From contig DAICZO010000178.1 of the NCBI GenBank assembly GCA_027311125.1, positions 1 to 5,255 on the forward strand: DNA of 5,255 nucleotides, given 5' to 3'. Shown here in pieces: positions 1-5,255 of this stretch. This DNA is from Acidobacteriaceae bacterium. Its GTDB lineage: Bacteria > Acidobacteriota > Terriglobia > Terriglobales > Acidobacteriaceae. Each line of letters begins with the position of its first letter. Position 1 is the first letter of the stretch. The position numbers and the translations under genes were made by a program. A model generated the notes under the pieces. That model was not told the DNA's origin. It did no database searches and saw only the letters and a list, made by a program, of their open reading frames with translations.

Positions 1-967
1 TTCCATTACCACTCCCCTGCGCTGATGCTACCGGCGCACTCATCGCCTGCACGCTTGCTCCCGGCCCGCTAGCATACGCGCCCGTTCGCTTCCACACACC
101 CGCCGATACATCCGTCGCGGAGTACGTCTTATTCCCCATCGCTAACGCATGCATCCGCTGAAACTCCGGCGTCGTCACCACCGCATTCGTCCGCCGAGGA
201 AACGTCGCGATCTCCGCACTCACGTACTCCGTCCTGTTCCCAGGGTTAGGATGATCGCTCAACCACTGCGCCCCACCCGCGCCATACTTGGCCTCAATCG
301 TCTCGAAAAACTGCACCATCCCCCGCGGATCATATCCCGAGTCATACGCAATCCCTGCCCCCAACAGGTCTGCCTGCTGCTCATCTTCGCGCGACATCTT
401 CAGAAACGTCGCCTTCGCCCCCAACCCCAAAGCACCCTGCGCCAGCGTCCCCAAAGCAGAGTCCCCCAGCAGCACCGAGGACAGCACACTTGCAATCCCA
501 AACCCCAGCTTCGGCGACTGCTGCTTGGTTGTATTGCAGGTCGAGTGTCGCATCACGACGTGCGAGATCTCGTGCGCCATCACACCCGCCAACTGCGCCT
601 CCGTATCTGCCGCCTGGATCGTCCCCATATTCACAAACACCGCCCCACCCGGCAGGGCAAACGCATTGATATCCGCACTCGCCACCACATGGAAGTTGAA
701 CGGCCACTGCTGCCCCACCCCCGGCAGTACCGGGGCATGCGACACCAGCTTCGCTCCCAGTTGCTGCACATACCGCGCCACTGGATCGCTATCCGGCAGC
801 ACCGGCATCTCCTGGTACACCTCAGCCGCCGCCTTCGCCCCCTCCGTCACCTCCTGCTGCGGGGTAAATGCATTGTTCTTGCACGTCACCGGCTCGAACC
901 GGGCCCACGCCGGTGCCGTCCCCACCAACACCACCAGCAACACTACGCCTATCCGACGCAAAAGCAT
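1..967 (-). CDS. Exported M48-family zinc metalloprotease (C-terminus cut by window edge)
   Basis: A putative periplasmic zinc endopeptidase, of the group that includes BepA and LoiP, which act in envelope protein quality control. Seen in the translation of the - strand: a signal peptide at residues 1-22 (Arg-Arg, then a hydrophobic core, then Ala-Trp-Ala before Arg23, with no lipobox Cys); the family block INAFALPGG at 100-108; the zinc motif HEISH at 132-136 (positions 560-574); the third zinc ligand Glu196 in REDEQQAD (193-200), followed by GYDP; and HPNPGNR from His239. All expected catalytic and metal residues are present. After about residue 260 the chain becomes Ala/Ser/Gly-rich, and it runs out of the window after 322 codons with no stop, so any C-terminal domain is unseen. 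ATG967 is chosen because it places the signal peptide at the N-terminus, with GGGGGAG about 9 bases upstream; GTG970 is possible. It lies 127 bases downstream of the MarC-family gene on the same strand. The exact substrate cannot be inferred. Confidence 0.93.
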   Translation of the reverse strand, partial: MLLRRIGVVLLVVLVGTAPAWARFEPVTCKNNAFTPQQEVTEGAKAAAEVYQEMPVLPDSDPVARYVQQLGAKLVSHAPVLPGVGQQWPFNFHVVASADINAFALPGGAVFVNMGTIQAADTEAQLAGVMAHEISHVVMRHSTCNTTKQQSPKLGFGIASVLSSVLLGDSALGTLAQGALGLGAKATFLKMSREDEQQADLLGAGIAYDSGYDPRGMVQFFETIEAKYGAGGAQWLSDHPNPGNRTEYVSAEIATFPRRTNAVVTTPEFQRMHALAMGNKTYSATDVSAGVWKRTGAYASGPGASVQAMSAPVASAQGSGNG

Positions 968-1094
968 CACCGCACGCTCCCCCAGTTCATCGCTGCAGCT
1001 ACGCCCCAACAAAAACCGTAACCCAGCCGCAACCACAGTCTGGGGCATCATACTCAATTCGAACCCGAACTTCACCCCGGCGTTCGCACCCCTG
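968..1094 (-). other. Spacer between the MarC-family gene and the M48 protease gene
   Basis: This is a 127-base gap between two genes of the same strand. It contains no convincing sigma-70 promoter and no strong terminator. A weak 5-bp stem (1022-1026 with 1040-1044) is followed on the - strand by five T residues. That is too weak to call, so read-through from the MarC-family gene into the protease gene is possible. Two ATGs in the protease frame (1051 and 1048) with no intervening stop would add about 28 residues before the signal peptide. I consider them unused. Confidence 0.5.
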
Positions 1095-1772
1095 CTACGG
1101 CTTGCTGATCACGCCCAAATCCGCCATTCCGTTCACAAAGTACTGCACTGCCAGTGCCACCAGCAGCAGTCCCATAATCCGCACCAGAATCCGAATACCA
1201 GTATCCCCCAGCGCTCGTGCCACCCGGTCTGAGTTCCCCAGCACCAGGTAGCAGATCCCTGCCGTCACCGCGATCGCCGCCAGAATCGCTCCCATCTGCC
1301 AACTCGTCTGTGCCTGTCCCACCAGCACCATCACACTCGTAATCGAACCCGGCCCCGCCAGCATCGGAATACCCAACGGAACAATCCCCGCATCCTCCTT
1401 GCTCGCCGCTTCTTCCGCCTCTCCAATCACCTCCTGCGTCGCAGATCGCTTCGCCTCCAGCATGTCCAGCCCAATCAGCAGCAGAATAATGCCACCCGCA
1501 ATCTCAAACGCCGGCAGCGTAATCCCGAACATCTTGAAGATGTACTGTCCCCCCACAGCAAACGCCGACAGAAACAGCAGCGCCGTCAACGATGCCTTGC
1601 CCGCCATCCGCCGCCGCTTCGCCTTGTCGGCCCCCGCAGTCACGGCCAGAAACGTAGGCAGCGCCGCAAACGGATCCACCAGAAAAAATATCGAACTCAG
1701 CGCCAGCAGCGAAAACCGCACATATACCGAGTGCTGCAAGCCAGACAAACTCACGCTATGGGGATCAAACAT
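1095..1772 (-). CDS. MarC-family integral membrane protein (formerly UPF0056)
   Basis: A complete inner-membrane protein of 225 residues, the usual length for the MarC family (listed in transporter classification as neutral amino acid transporter-like; the physiological substrate is mostly unproven, and the historical link to multiple antibiotic resistance is not supported for MarC itself). Six hydrophobic segments are visible at about residues 20-44, 62-80, 87-105, 138-155, 160-178 and 194-213. Family marks are DPF at 33-35 in LVDPFAALPTFL, and GIPMLAGPGSI at 134-144. The charged segment at about 106-128 (EAKRSATQEV onward) is a soluble loop between helices 3 and 4. ATG1772 is chosen, with GGTGG a few bases upstream. 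An immediately preceding GTG1775 would add one residue but overlaps the GGAG. The gene is divergent from ilvE, and the protease gene follows on the same strand. Family assignment is firm; function is not. Confidence 0.93.
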   Translation of the reverse strand: MFDPHSVSLSGLQHSVYVRFSLLALSSIFFLVDPFAALPTFLAVTAGADKAKRRRMAGKASLTALLFLSAFAVGGQYIFKMFGITLPAFEIAGGIILLLIGLDMLEAKRSATQEVIGEAEEAASKEDAGIVPLGIPMLAGPGSITSVMVLVGQAQTSWQMGAILAAIAVTAGICYLVLGNSDRVARALGDTGIRILVRIMGLLLVALAVQYFVNGMADLGVISKP

Positions 1773-1798
1773 CACTCCACCATTCTTTCACGCCCCGC

Positions 1799-1804
1799 TA
1801 TAAT
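1799..1804 (+). promoter_or_regulatory. -10 box (TATAAT) of the ilvE promoter
   Basis: A perfect TATAAT lies 25 bases before the ilvE start codon. Transcription would begin near 1811, giving an untranslated leader of about 20 bases just long enough for the ribosome site. The hexamer at the matching -35 position (1776-1781, TCCACC) does not resemble TTGACA and there is no TGn extension, so the promoter may be weak or activator-assisted. This is a prediction from sequence alone. Confidence 0.6.
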
Positions 1805-1816
1805 CGAGCTTTATAC

Positions 1817-1822
1817 GAGGAG
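1817..1822 (+). promoter_or_regulatory. Ribosome binding site of ilvE
   Basis: GAGGAG sits 7 bases before ATG1830. This decides the start: the open frame extends upstream to 1731, but that part overlaps the promoter and the divergent gene and carries no other ribosome site. Confidence 0.85.
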
Positions 1823-1829
1823 CCGATCC

Positions 1830-2771
1830 ATGCCCATTCAGCCCACCACCAACATCTGGCACAACGGAAATCTCATCCCCTGGGATAAAGCCCAGATTCA
1901 CGTCATGTCCCACGTCGTCCACTACGGCTCCTCCATCTTCGAAGGAATCCGCGCCTACGCTCAGGGCTCCGCCGCCAGCATCTTCCGCCTGCCCGAGCAC
2001 ATGCTTCGCTTTGAGCAGTCCGGCAAGGTCTACCGCATGCCCCTCGGCTACTCCGTAGACCAGATGTGCGCCGCTGTCGTCAGCGTCGTCGAAGCCAACG
2101 GCGTCGCTCCCTGCTACATCCGCCCTGTCGCCTTCCGCGGCTACGGCGAGATCGGCGTCAATCCCCTCAAGTCGCCCGTAGAGGTCTACATCGCCAACTA
2201 CCCCTGGGGCAAGTACGTCCCCGGCAACAACGGTGCCGACGTCTGCATCTCCAGTTGGAACCGCCTCGCCCCCAACACCATGCCCGCCATGGCCAAGGCC
2301 GGTGGCAACTACATGAACTCCCAGCTCATCCGCATGGAAGCCGAAGCCAACGGCTACGACGAAGGCATCGGCCTCGACGTTAACGGATACCTCTCCGAAG
2401 GTTCCGGCGAAAACCTCTTCCTCGTCCGCGGTGGCACCCTCTACACCACCCCACTCGCCAACTCCGTCCTCAACGGCATCACCCGCGACTCCATCCTCAC
2501 CCTCGCCAAGCAGCTCGGCATCCCGGTCGTCGAGCAGGCTATGCCCCGCGAGATGCTCTACATCTGCGACGAAGCCTTCTTTACCGGTACCGCCGCCGAA
2601 GTCACCCACCTCCGCTCCGTCGACCGCATCCTCGTCGGCGATGGCACCATGGGCCCCATCACCAAGGCCCTCCACGATGAGTTCTTCGCCATCGTCAACG
2701 GCACCAAGCCCGACCGCTACAACTGGCTCACCCCAGTCAACGTCCGCGCCGCAGAGCCTGTAGGCGTATAA
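1830..2771 (+). CDS. ilvE: Branched-chain amino acid aminotransferase (class IV, PLP-dependent)
   Basis: A cytoplasmic enzyme that catalyses the reversible transfer of the amino group between glutamate and the 2-oxo acids of valine, leucine and isoleucine; it is the last step of their synthesis. The 313-residue length matches the bacterial IlvE family. Visible landmarks: HYGSSIFEGIRAY at 31-43, YIRPVAFRG at 96-104, SSWNR and APNTMPAMAKAGGNYMNSQL with PLP-binding Lys156, DVNGYLSEGSGENLF with conserved Glu190, GITRDSIL, and the phosphate-binding FFTGTAAEVT at 250-259. The order and spacing follow E. coli IlvE closely, which argues against the related D-amino acid transaminase or aminodeoxychorismate lyase. 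Start ATG1830 follows GAGGAG at 7 bases. The gene appears monocistronic, with its own promoter and a strong terminator. No leader-peptide attenuation signals are seen. Codons end strongly in C. Confidence 0.97.
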   Translation: MPIQPTTNIWHNGNLIPWDKAQIHVMSHVVHYGSSIFEGIRAYAQGSAASIFRLPEHMLRFEQSGKVYRMPLGYSVDQMCAAVVSVVEANGVAPCYIRPVAFRGYGEIGVNPLKSPVEVYIANYPWGKYVPGNNGADVCISSWNRLAPNTMPAMAKAGGNYMNSQLIRMEAEANGYDEGIGLDVNGYLSEGSGENLFLVRGGTLYTTPLANSVLNGITRDSILTLAKQLGIPVVEQAMPREMLYICDEAFFTGTAAEVTHLRSVDRILVGDGTMGPITKALHDEFFAIVNGTKPDRYNWLTPVNVRAAEPVGV

Positions 2772-2805
2772 GCCACTCATACCGTTACAAAATATGTAGT
2801 TTCCC

Positions 2806-2835
2806 AAAAGAGGCAGCCATCAGGCTGCCTCTTTT
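2806..2835 (+). terminator. Rho-independent terminator of ilvE
   Basis: A perfect 13-bp inverted repeat (AAAAGAGGCAGCC, loop ATCA, then GGCTGCCTCTTTT) begins 35 bases after the ilvE stop. The A-run on the left and T-run on the right make it a complete intrinsic terminator for +, and it is structurally able to work on the - strand as well. Confidence 0.92.
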
Positions 2836-3085
2836 GCGCTTCAAACTGCATCATGCCCCACCCGCAGCGCCTACCCATCCATGCCTACGAATTCATACGA
2901 GTTTCTAAACATCCTTCGTAGCAATTCAGCCTGCCCAGCCCCGCAAATCTTCTGCGAATGGACCTACCAATCCCAAACCTCCACATATTCAACAACCCGC
3001 GCAGGTTTATCTATCCCATCAATTTTATGCAACTTTTTACTCAACACTGACGTCACCGCTCGCTCCTCAAAGAGTCTGATGGGAA

Positions 3086-3129
3086 AGAACAACCGTCTCG
3101 CACTCTCCCGCACCAAGGACGGCTGTTCT
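3086..3129 (+). repeat. Imperfect inverted repeat in the lipoprotein leader
   Basis: The left arm AGAACAACCGTC (3086-3097) and right arm GACGGCTGTTCT (3118-3129) pair over 12 positions with one A-C mismatch, around a 20-base loop. There is no T-run, so it is not a terminator. It could be a leader hairpin in the mRNA or a regulator site. It ends 45 bases before the start codon. Confidence 0.5.
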
Positions 3130-3163
3130 CAACACTCCAAATCAGTAACCGCAGTTCACTCCA

Positions 3164-3168
3164 TGAGG
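3164..3168 (+). promoter_or_regulatory. Ribosome binding site of the lipoprotein gene
   Basis: TGAGG lies 6 bases before ATG3175. It selects this start over the in-frame ATG3163, which overlaps the site and has no purine-rich stretch of its own. Confidence 0.75.
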
Positions 3169-3174
3169 CCATAC

Positions 3175-4332
3175 ATGAACACCCTTCGAATCTCGCAACT
3201 CACCGCCCTGTCCGCTGCCCTAACTCTCACCGGCTGCAGCAGCATGTCCAACTACTCCACCACCACGACCACCACCACCCCCGCTGCTCCTACTGCAGTC
3301 ATCGCACAACTCGCCACCACCACCATCGGCTCCACCGTCGATCCCACCAACGGCGACGCCAACCCCTACGGACTCACCATCGCACCCATCACCGCGGGCC
3401 TCATGACTGCCGGCGACCTCATCGTCTGTAACTTCAACGACAGTAAGGGCAACGCCGGTGCCGGAACCACCATCGTCGACCTCAAACCGGTAGCAGGCTC
3501 CAAGCCCACGCGCATCGCTCAGGATGCCACCCTCGCCGGATGCAACTCCCTCGCACTCAGCCCCGGAGACAACATCTGGGCCGCAGCCTACACGGCCAAC
3601 GACAATCCCATCTTTAGCACCTCCGGCACGCTGGCCACCAGCCTCGCCTCCAGCTACCCCTGGATGCAGCCCTGGGGACAGGTCTTCGCATCCCCCACCC
3701 TTCCCGCTGGCTCCACCGCCACCGCGCCCAAAGCCTTCTACATCACCGACGCAGGTGACGGCTCGGTCGTCCAGTCCAACATCACCTCCGCTGGTCTAGT
3801 CTTCAACAAAATCATCACCGGCTTCCCACACACCGTTAGCGCCACCTACGGCATCCTCGCTCCCGCGGGCCTTACCTACGATCCCTCCAGCGACACCCTC
3901 TACGTCGTCTCCAGCGACACCAACAGCGTCCTTGCATTCTCGTCCGTCTCCACCATCCCGGCGGGCGGTGTCGTCATCACCTTCACCCCAGGAACCTCAT
4001 CCGGTGGCTCATACCCCACCACCACCTCGGCCGCATTTGCCTTCAGTGGCTCCGCAGCCGCACAGGCCAAGGTCATCTACTCCGGCACGCCCCTCAACTA
4101 CCCCATCAGCGCAGCCCTCCTCTACAACGGTGACCTCGTCGTCGGCAACACCGGAGACAACAATCTCGTAGAGATTCAACCCTCCTCCGGCAAAGTCATC
4201 GGCACCAAGTCCGTCGACACCGGCAATCCCGGAGCCATCTTCGGCATCGCCACCACCGGCACCAGCCTCGCCACCCAGAAGATCTTCTTCAACGACGACA
4301 ACACCAACACCGTCGTCCAGATCAGCCAGTAA
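3175..4332 (+). CDS. Lipoprotein with beta-propeller-like (NHL/SMP-30-type) body, function unknown
   Basis: A 385-residue envelope protein. Residues 1-20 form a lipoprotein signal peptide ending in the lipobox LTGC (18-21). Cys21 would be lipidated, and Ser at +2 is compatible with outer-membrane sorting by the E. coli rule. A short tether with seven consecutive Thr (29-35) and Pro/Ala follows. The rest shows repeated strand-turn patterns typical of beta-propellers: NPYGLTIAP (from 63) with GDLIVCNF; AGLTYDP with DTLYVVSSDTNSVLAF (231-255); ISAALLYNGDLVVGN with NLVEIQP (311-336); and IFGIATTG with KIFFNDDNTNTVVQI near the C-terminus. Three Cys are visible, of which two are in the mature body. 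No catalytic motif is recognised; a binding or scaffold role is a guess. ATG3175 is supported by TGAGG 6 bases upstream and by the signal peptide. The gene is flanked by terminators, so it is monocistronic, with an unusually long leader. Confidence 0.85.
   Translation: MNTLRISQLTALSAALTLTGCSSMSNYSTTTTTTTPAAPTAVIAQLATTTIGSTVDPTNGDANPYGLTIAPITAGLMTAGDLIVCNFNDSKGNAGAGTTIVDLKPVAGSKPTRIAQDATLAGCNSLALSPGDNIWAAAYTANDNPIFSTSGTLATSLASSYPWMQPWGQVFASPTLPAGSTATAPKAFYITDAGDGSVVQSNITSAGLVFNKIITGFPHTVSATYGILAPAGLTYDPSSDTLYVVSSDTNSVLAFSSVSTIPAGGVVITFTPGTSSGGSYPTTTSAAFAFSGSAAAQAKVIYSGTPLNYPISAALLYNGDLVVGNTGDNNLVEIQPSSGKVIGTKSVDTGNPGAIFGIATTGTSLATQKIFFNDDNTNTVVQISQ
3259..3279 (+). repeat. ACC trinucleotide tract encoding seven threonines
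   Basis: Seven Thr codons in a row, ACC except one ACG, lie just after the lipidated Cys. Slippage here would change tether length in whole codons, without frameshift. Confidence 0.8.
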
Positions 4333-4346
4333 CCCGACCTCCAACC

Positions 4347-4386
4347 AACGCCTCTGCCGAACCCATCCGGCAGAGGCGTTCTCTTT
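4347..4386 (+). terminator. Rho-independent terminator of the lipoprotein gene
   Basis: A perfect 13-bp stem (AACGCCTCTGCCG at 4347-4359 with CGGCAGAGGCGTT at 4368-4380) with an 8-base loop is followed by CTCTTT. It starts 14 bases after the stop codon. The T-rich tail is only on the + side, so it is polarised toward the lipoprotein gene and would be a poor intrinsic terminator for the converging NDH gene. Confidence 0.87.
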
Positions 4387-4398
4387 AGCCCCCCACCA

Positions 4399-5255
4399 CT
4401 ACTGTGTGTCCCTACCCAGCACCTCTGCCTGCGCCGCAATGGCCTCCGCCACGCCCGGCTGCGCCTCCCACCCCGGCAGCTCCTGCGATCCTGTAATCAG
4501 CCGCGCCCCATCCGTAAACGTCAGATACGTCCACGCCCACTGCCGAAACACGCTCAGACTGTTCCTGAACCCGATCAGAAAAAAGATATGGACCACCAGC
4601 CACGTCAGCCACGCCGGAAACCCGCTCCAGTGCGCCTTGAACGGCCACTCAATCCGCGCCACCGCCGCCTTCCGACCAATCGTCGCCATATCGCCCTTGT
4701 CGAAGTAACGAAATCCCTCTGCCACTCCGCTCCCATCGCTTCCCCGCTCTACGGCAATCAGCCGCGCAATTCGCCGCGCCACAAAATCCCCCATCTGCAT
4801 CGCCGGTTGCGCCACCCCCGGAACCTGCTTCCCATCCTGCTCAAAGTGCGCCAGGTCCCCGCACACAAAGATCTCCGGATGCCCCTTCGGATTCAGATGT
4901 TCATCCACCACCACACAGCCATTACGATCCGTCTCCACTCCCAGCAGCGCCCCCAATGGAGAAGCATGCACCCCCGCCGCCCACAGCGTCACCACCGCAT
5001 CGATCCGTTCCTCCCCCACCATCACATATCCCGGCTGTAGATCCGGCACATGCGCTCCCGTCCGCATCTCCACGCCCAACGCCGCCAACTGCTCCCGAGC
5101 CTTCACCTGCAGGTCCTCCGGATACATCCCCAAAATATGCGGTGAGCCCTCAAGAATCATGACCTTCGCCGCCGCCGGATCAATATGCCGAAAGTCCTTC
5201 GCCATATACAGCTTCGCAATATCGCTGATCGCCCCCGCCAGCTCCACCCCCGTAG
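4399..5255 (-). CDS. ndh: Type II NADH:quinone oxidoreductase (NDH-2), N-terminus cut by window edge
   Basis: A single-subunit FAD enzyme on the inner face of the cytoplasmic membrane that passes electrons from NADH to quinone without pumping protons. The 284 complete codons visible cover the NADH domain and the C-terminus. In order: TGVELAGAI at the window edge (end of the second Rossmann glycine motif, with the Glu typical of NDH-2); ILEGSPHIL, an acidic residue at the end of the second strand that fits NADH rather than NADPH; TLWAAGVHASPL; IFVCGDLAHF (FAD-binding Gly-Asp at 4855-4860); AQPAMQMGDFVARRI (quinone-site AQxAxQ type); KGDMATIGRKAAVA; and the membrane-associating tail HIFFLIGFRNSLSVFRQWAW with TFTDGARLI. 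The first FAD-binding GxGxxG region lies beyond the window. The frame is open to the window end; the GTG at 5247 is an internal valine, not a start. It converges on the lipoprotein gene with a 66-base gap. This fits NDH-2 better than other pyridine nucleotide-disulfide oxidoreductases because of the C-terminal block. Confidence 0.94.
   Translation of the reverse strand, partial: TGVELAGAISDIAKLYMAKDFRHIDPAAAKVMILEGSPHILGMYPEDLQVKAREQLAALGVEMRTGAHVPDLQPGYVMVGEERIDAVVTLWAAGVHASPLGALLGVETDRNGCVVVDEHLNPKGHPEIFVCGDLAHFEQDGKQVPGVAQPAMQMGDFVARRIARLIAVERGSDGSGVAEGFRYFDKGDMATIGRKAAVARIEWPFKAHWSGFPAWLTWLVVHIFFLIGFRNSLSVFRQWAWTYLTFTDGARLITGSQELPGWEAQPGVAEAIAAQAEVLGRDTQ

Larger units (their letters stand above)
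1773..1829. promoter_or_regulatory. Divergent intergenic control region between the MarC-family gene and ilvE
   Basis: Only 57 bases separate the two divergent start codons, so both transcripts must begin here or inside the opposite gene. Toward ilvE there is a clear -10 box. Toward the MarC-family gene, the - strand reads TATAAA (1815-1810) and ATTATA (1804-1799), either of which could be a -10, but neither has a recognisable -35. No T-box, leader peptide or attenuator fits in this space. Confidence 0.55.
2836..3174 (+). other. Non-coding leader region upstream of the lipoprotein gene
   Basis: A gap of about 340 bases. A frame stays open from ATG2881 into the lipoprotein, but its first 98 codons give a sequence of no recognisable family, with mixed codon endings unlike the neighbours, no ribosome site and a buried lipoprotein signal. 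I therefore treat it as non-coding. It contains AT-richer stretches around 3005-3040, where a promoter would be expected, though I cannot pick a convincing -35/-10 pair. It also contains a TGACGTCA palindrome at 3048-3055 and an imperfect inverted repeat at 3086-3129. Confidence 0.6.

Noticed and set aside
1011..1044. Possible terminator after the MarC-family gene on the - strand
   Set aside because: The stem has only 5 bp with a 13-base loop, and the T-run is displaced by several bases.
968..1051. Extension of the M48 protease to ATG1048 or ATG1051
   Set aside because: It would place about 28 polar and mixed residues before a well-formed signal peptide, with no clear ribosome site.
149..1232. 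Long + strand open frames over the protease and MarC-family genes
   Set aside because: They are antisense to two recognised genes. Their products are Arg/His/Pro- or Ser/Thr-rich without family features, as expected from G-ending codons read backwards.
1731..1829. N-terminal extension of ilvE from an upstream start
   Set aside because: It would translate through the -10 box and ribosome site and add 33 residues absent from the family. ATG1830 has an ideal GAGGAG.
1788..2807. A 339-codon - strand open frame opposite ilvE
   Set aside because: Its Gly/Val/Asp/Ala-rich product with no motifs is the mirror of C-ending ilvE codons. It also runs across the ilvE terminator and promoter region.
2881..3174. 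A 98-residue N-terminal extension of the lipoprotein, or a separate small gene
   Set aside because: No ribosome site, codon use unlike the neighbours and no recognisable protein. The lipoprotein signal would be buried internally.
3524..4439. Open frames in other phases and on the - strand over the lipoprotein gene and its end
   Set aside because: Low-complexity Pro/Ser or Gly/Val products, in shadow of a gene with a signal peptide, ribosome site and terminator.
4406..5162. + strand open frames and an extra - strand frame over ndh
   Set aside because: They overlap the clear NDH-2 reading frame and encode low-complexity Pro/His/Arg- or Gly/Val-rich sequences without motifs.
1..5255. Mobile elements, CRISPR arrays, tRNA/rRNA genes or a new defence system
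   Set aside because: No transposase or integrase motifs, no regularly spaced repeats, no tRNA-like cloverleaf or rRNA sequence noticed. The content is ordinary chromosomal genes.

Overview
The window holds five protein genes, three complete and two cut by the window edges. It is GC-rich with compact spacing. The gene style suggests a soil bacterium of the Acidobacteriota (Terriglobia, in the Edaphobacter/Granulicella/Terriglobus range): an exported M48 peptidase, NDH-2, a class IV branched-chain aminotransferase, and a Thr-rich beta-propeller-like lipoprotein, with codons ending strongly in C on the + strand and in G on the - strand. This taxonomic guess is inference and was not checked against any database.

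Layout, left to right. (1) Positions 1-967, - strand: an exported zinc metalloprotease of family M48 with HEISH and the downstream Glu ligand, its C-terminus cut off by the window start. (2) Positions 1095-1772, - strand: a complete six-helix MarC-family membrane protein. Its stop lies 127 bases before the protease start, so the two could be co-transcribed. (3) Positions 1773-1829: a 57-base divergent promoter region containing a perfect TATAAT box and a strong GAGGAG ribosome site for ilvE. (4) Positions 1830-2771, + strand: a complete branched-chain amino acid aminotransferase (ilvE), followed by a 13-bp perfect terminator hairpin. (5) Positions 2836-3174: a non-coding leader of about 340 bases with an imperfect inverted repeat and a TGACGTCA palindrome. 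(6) Positions 3175-4332, + strand: a lipoprotein with a lipobox and a beta-propeller-like body, of unknown function, followed by its own 13-bp hairpin terminator. (7) Positions 4399-5255, - strand: the C-terminal two thirds or so of a type II NADH:quinone dehydrogenase, converging on the lipoprotein gene.

The genes do not form one pathway. ilvE is a monocistronic housekeeping gene of Val/Leu/Ile synthesis, NDH-2 is a respiratory enzyme, and the M48 peptidase and the lipoprotein are envelope proteins. I found no mobile element, CRISPR array, RNA gene or defence system. The least explained parts are the lipoprotein and its long structured leader. A second oddity is a strong C-over-G excess on the + strand that runs through genes of both orientations and through non-coding DNA.
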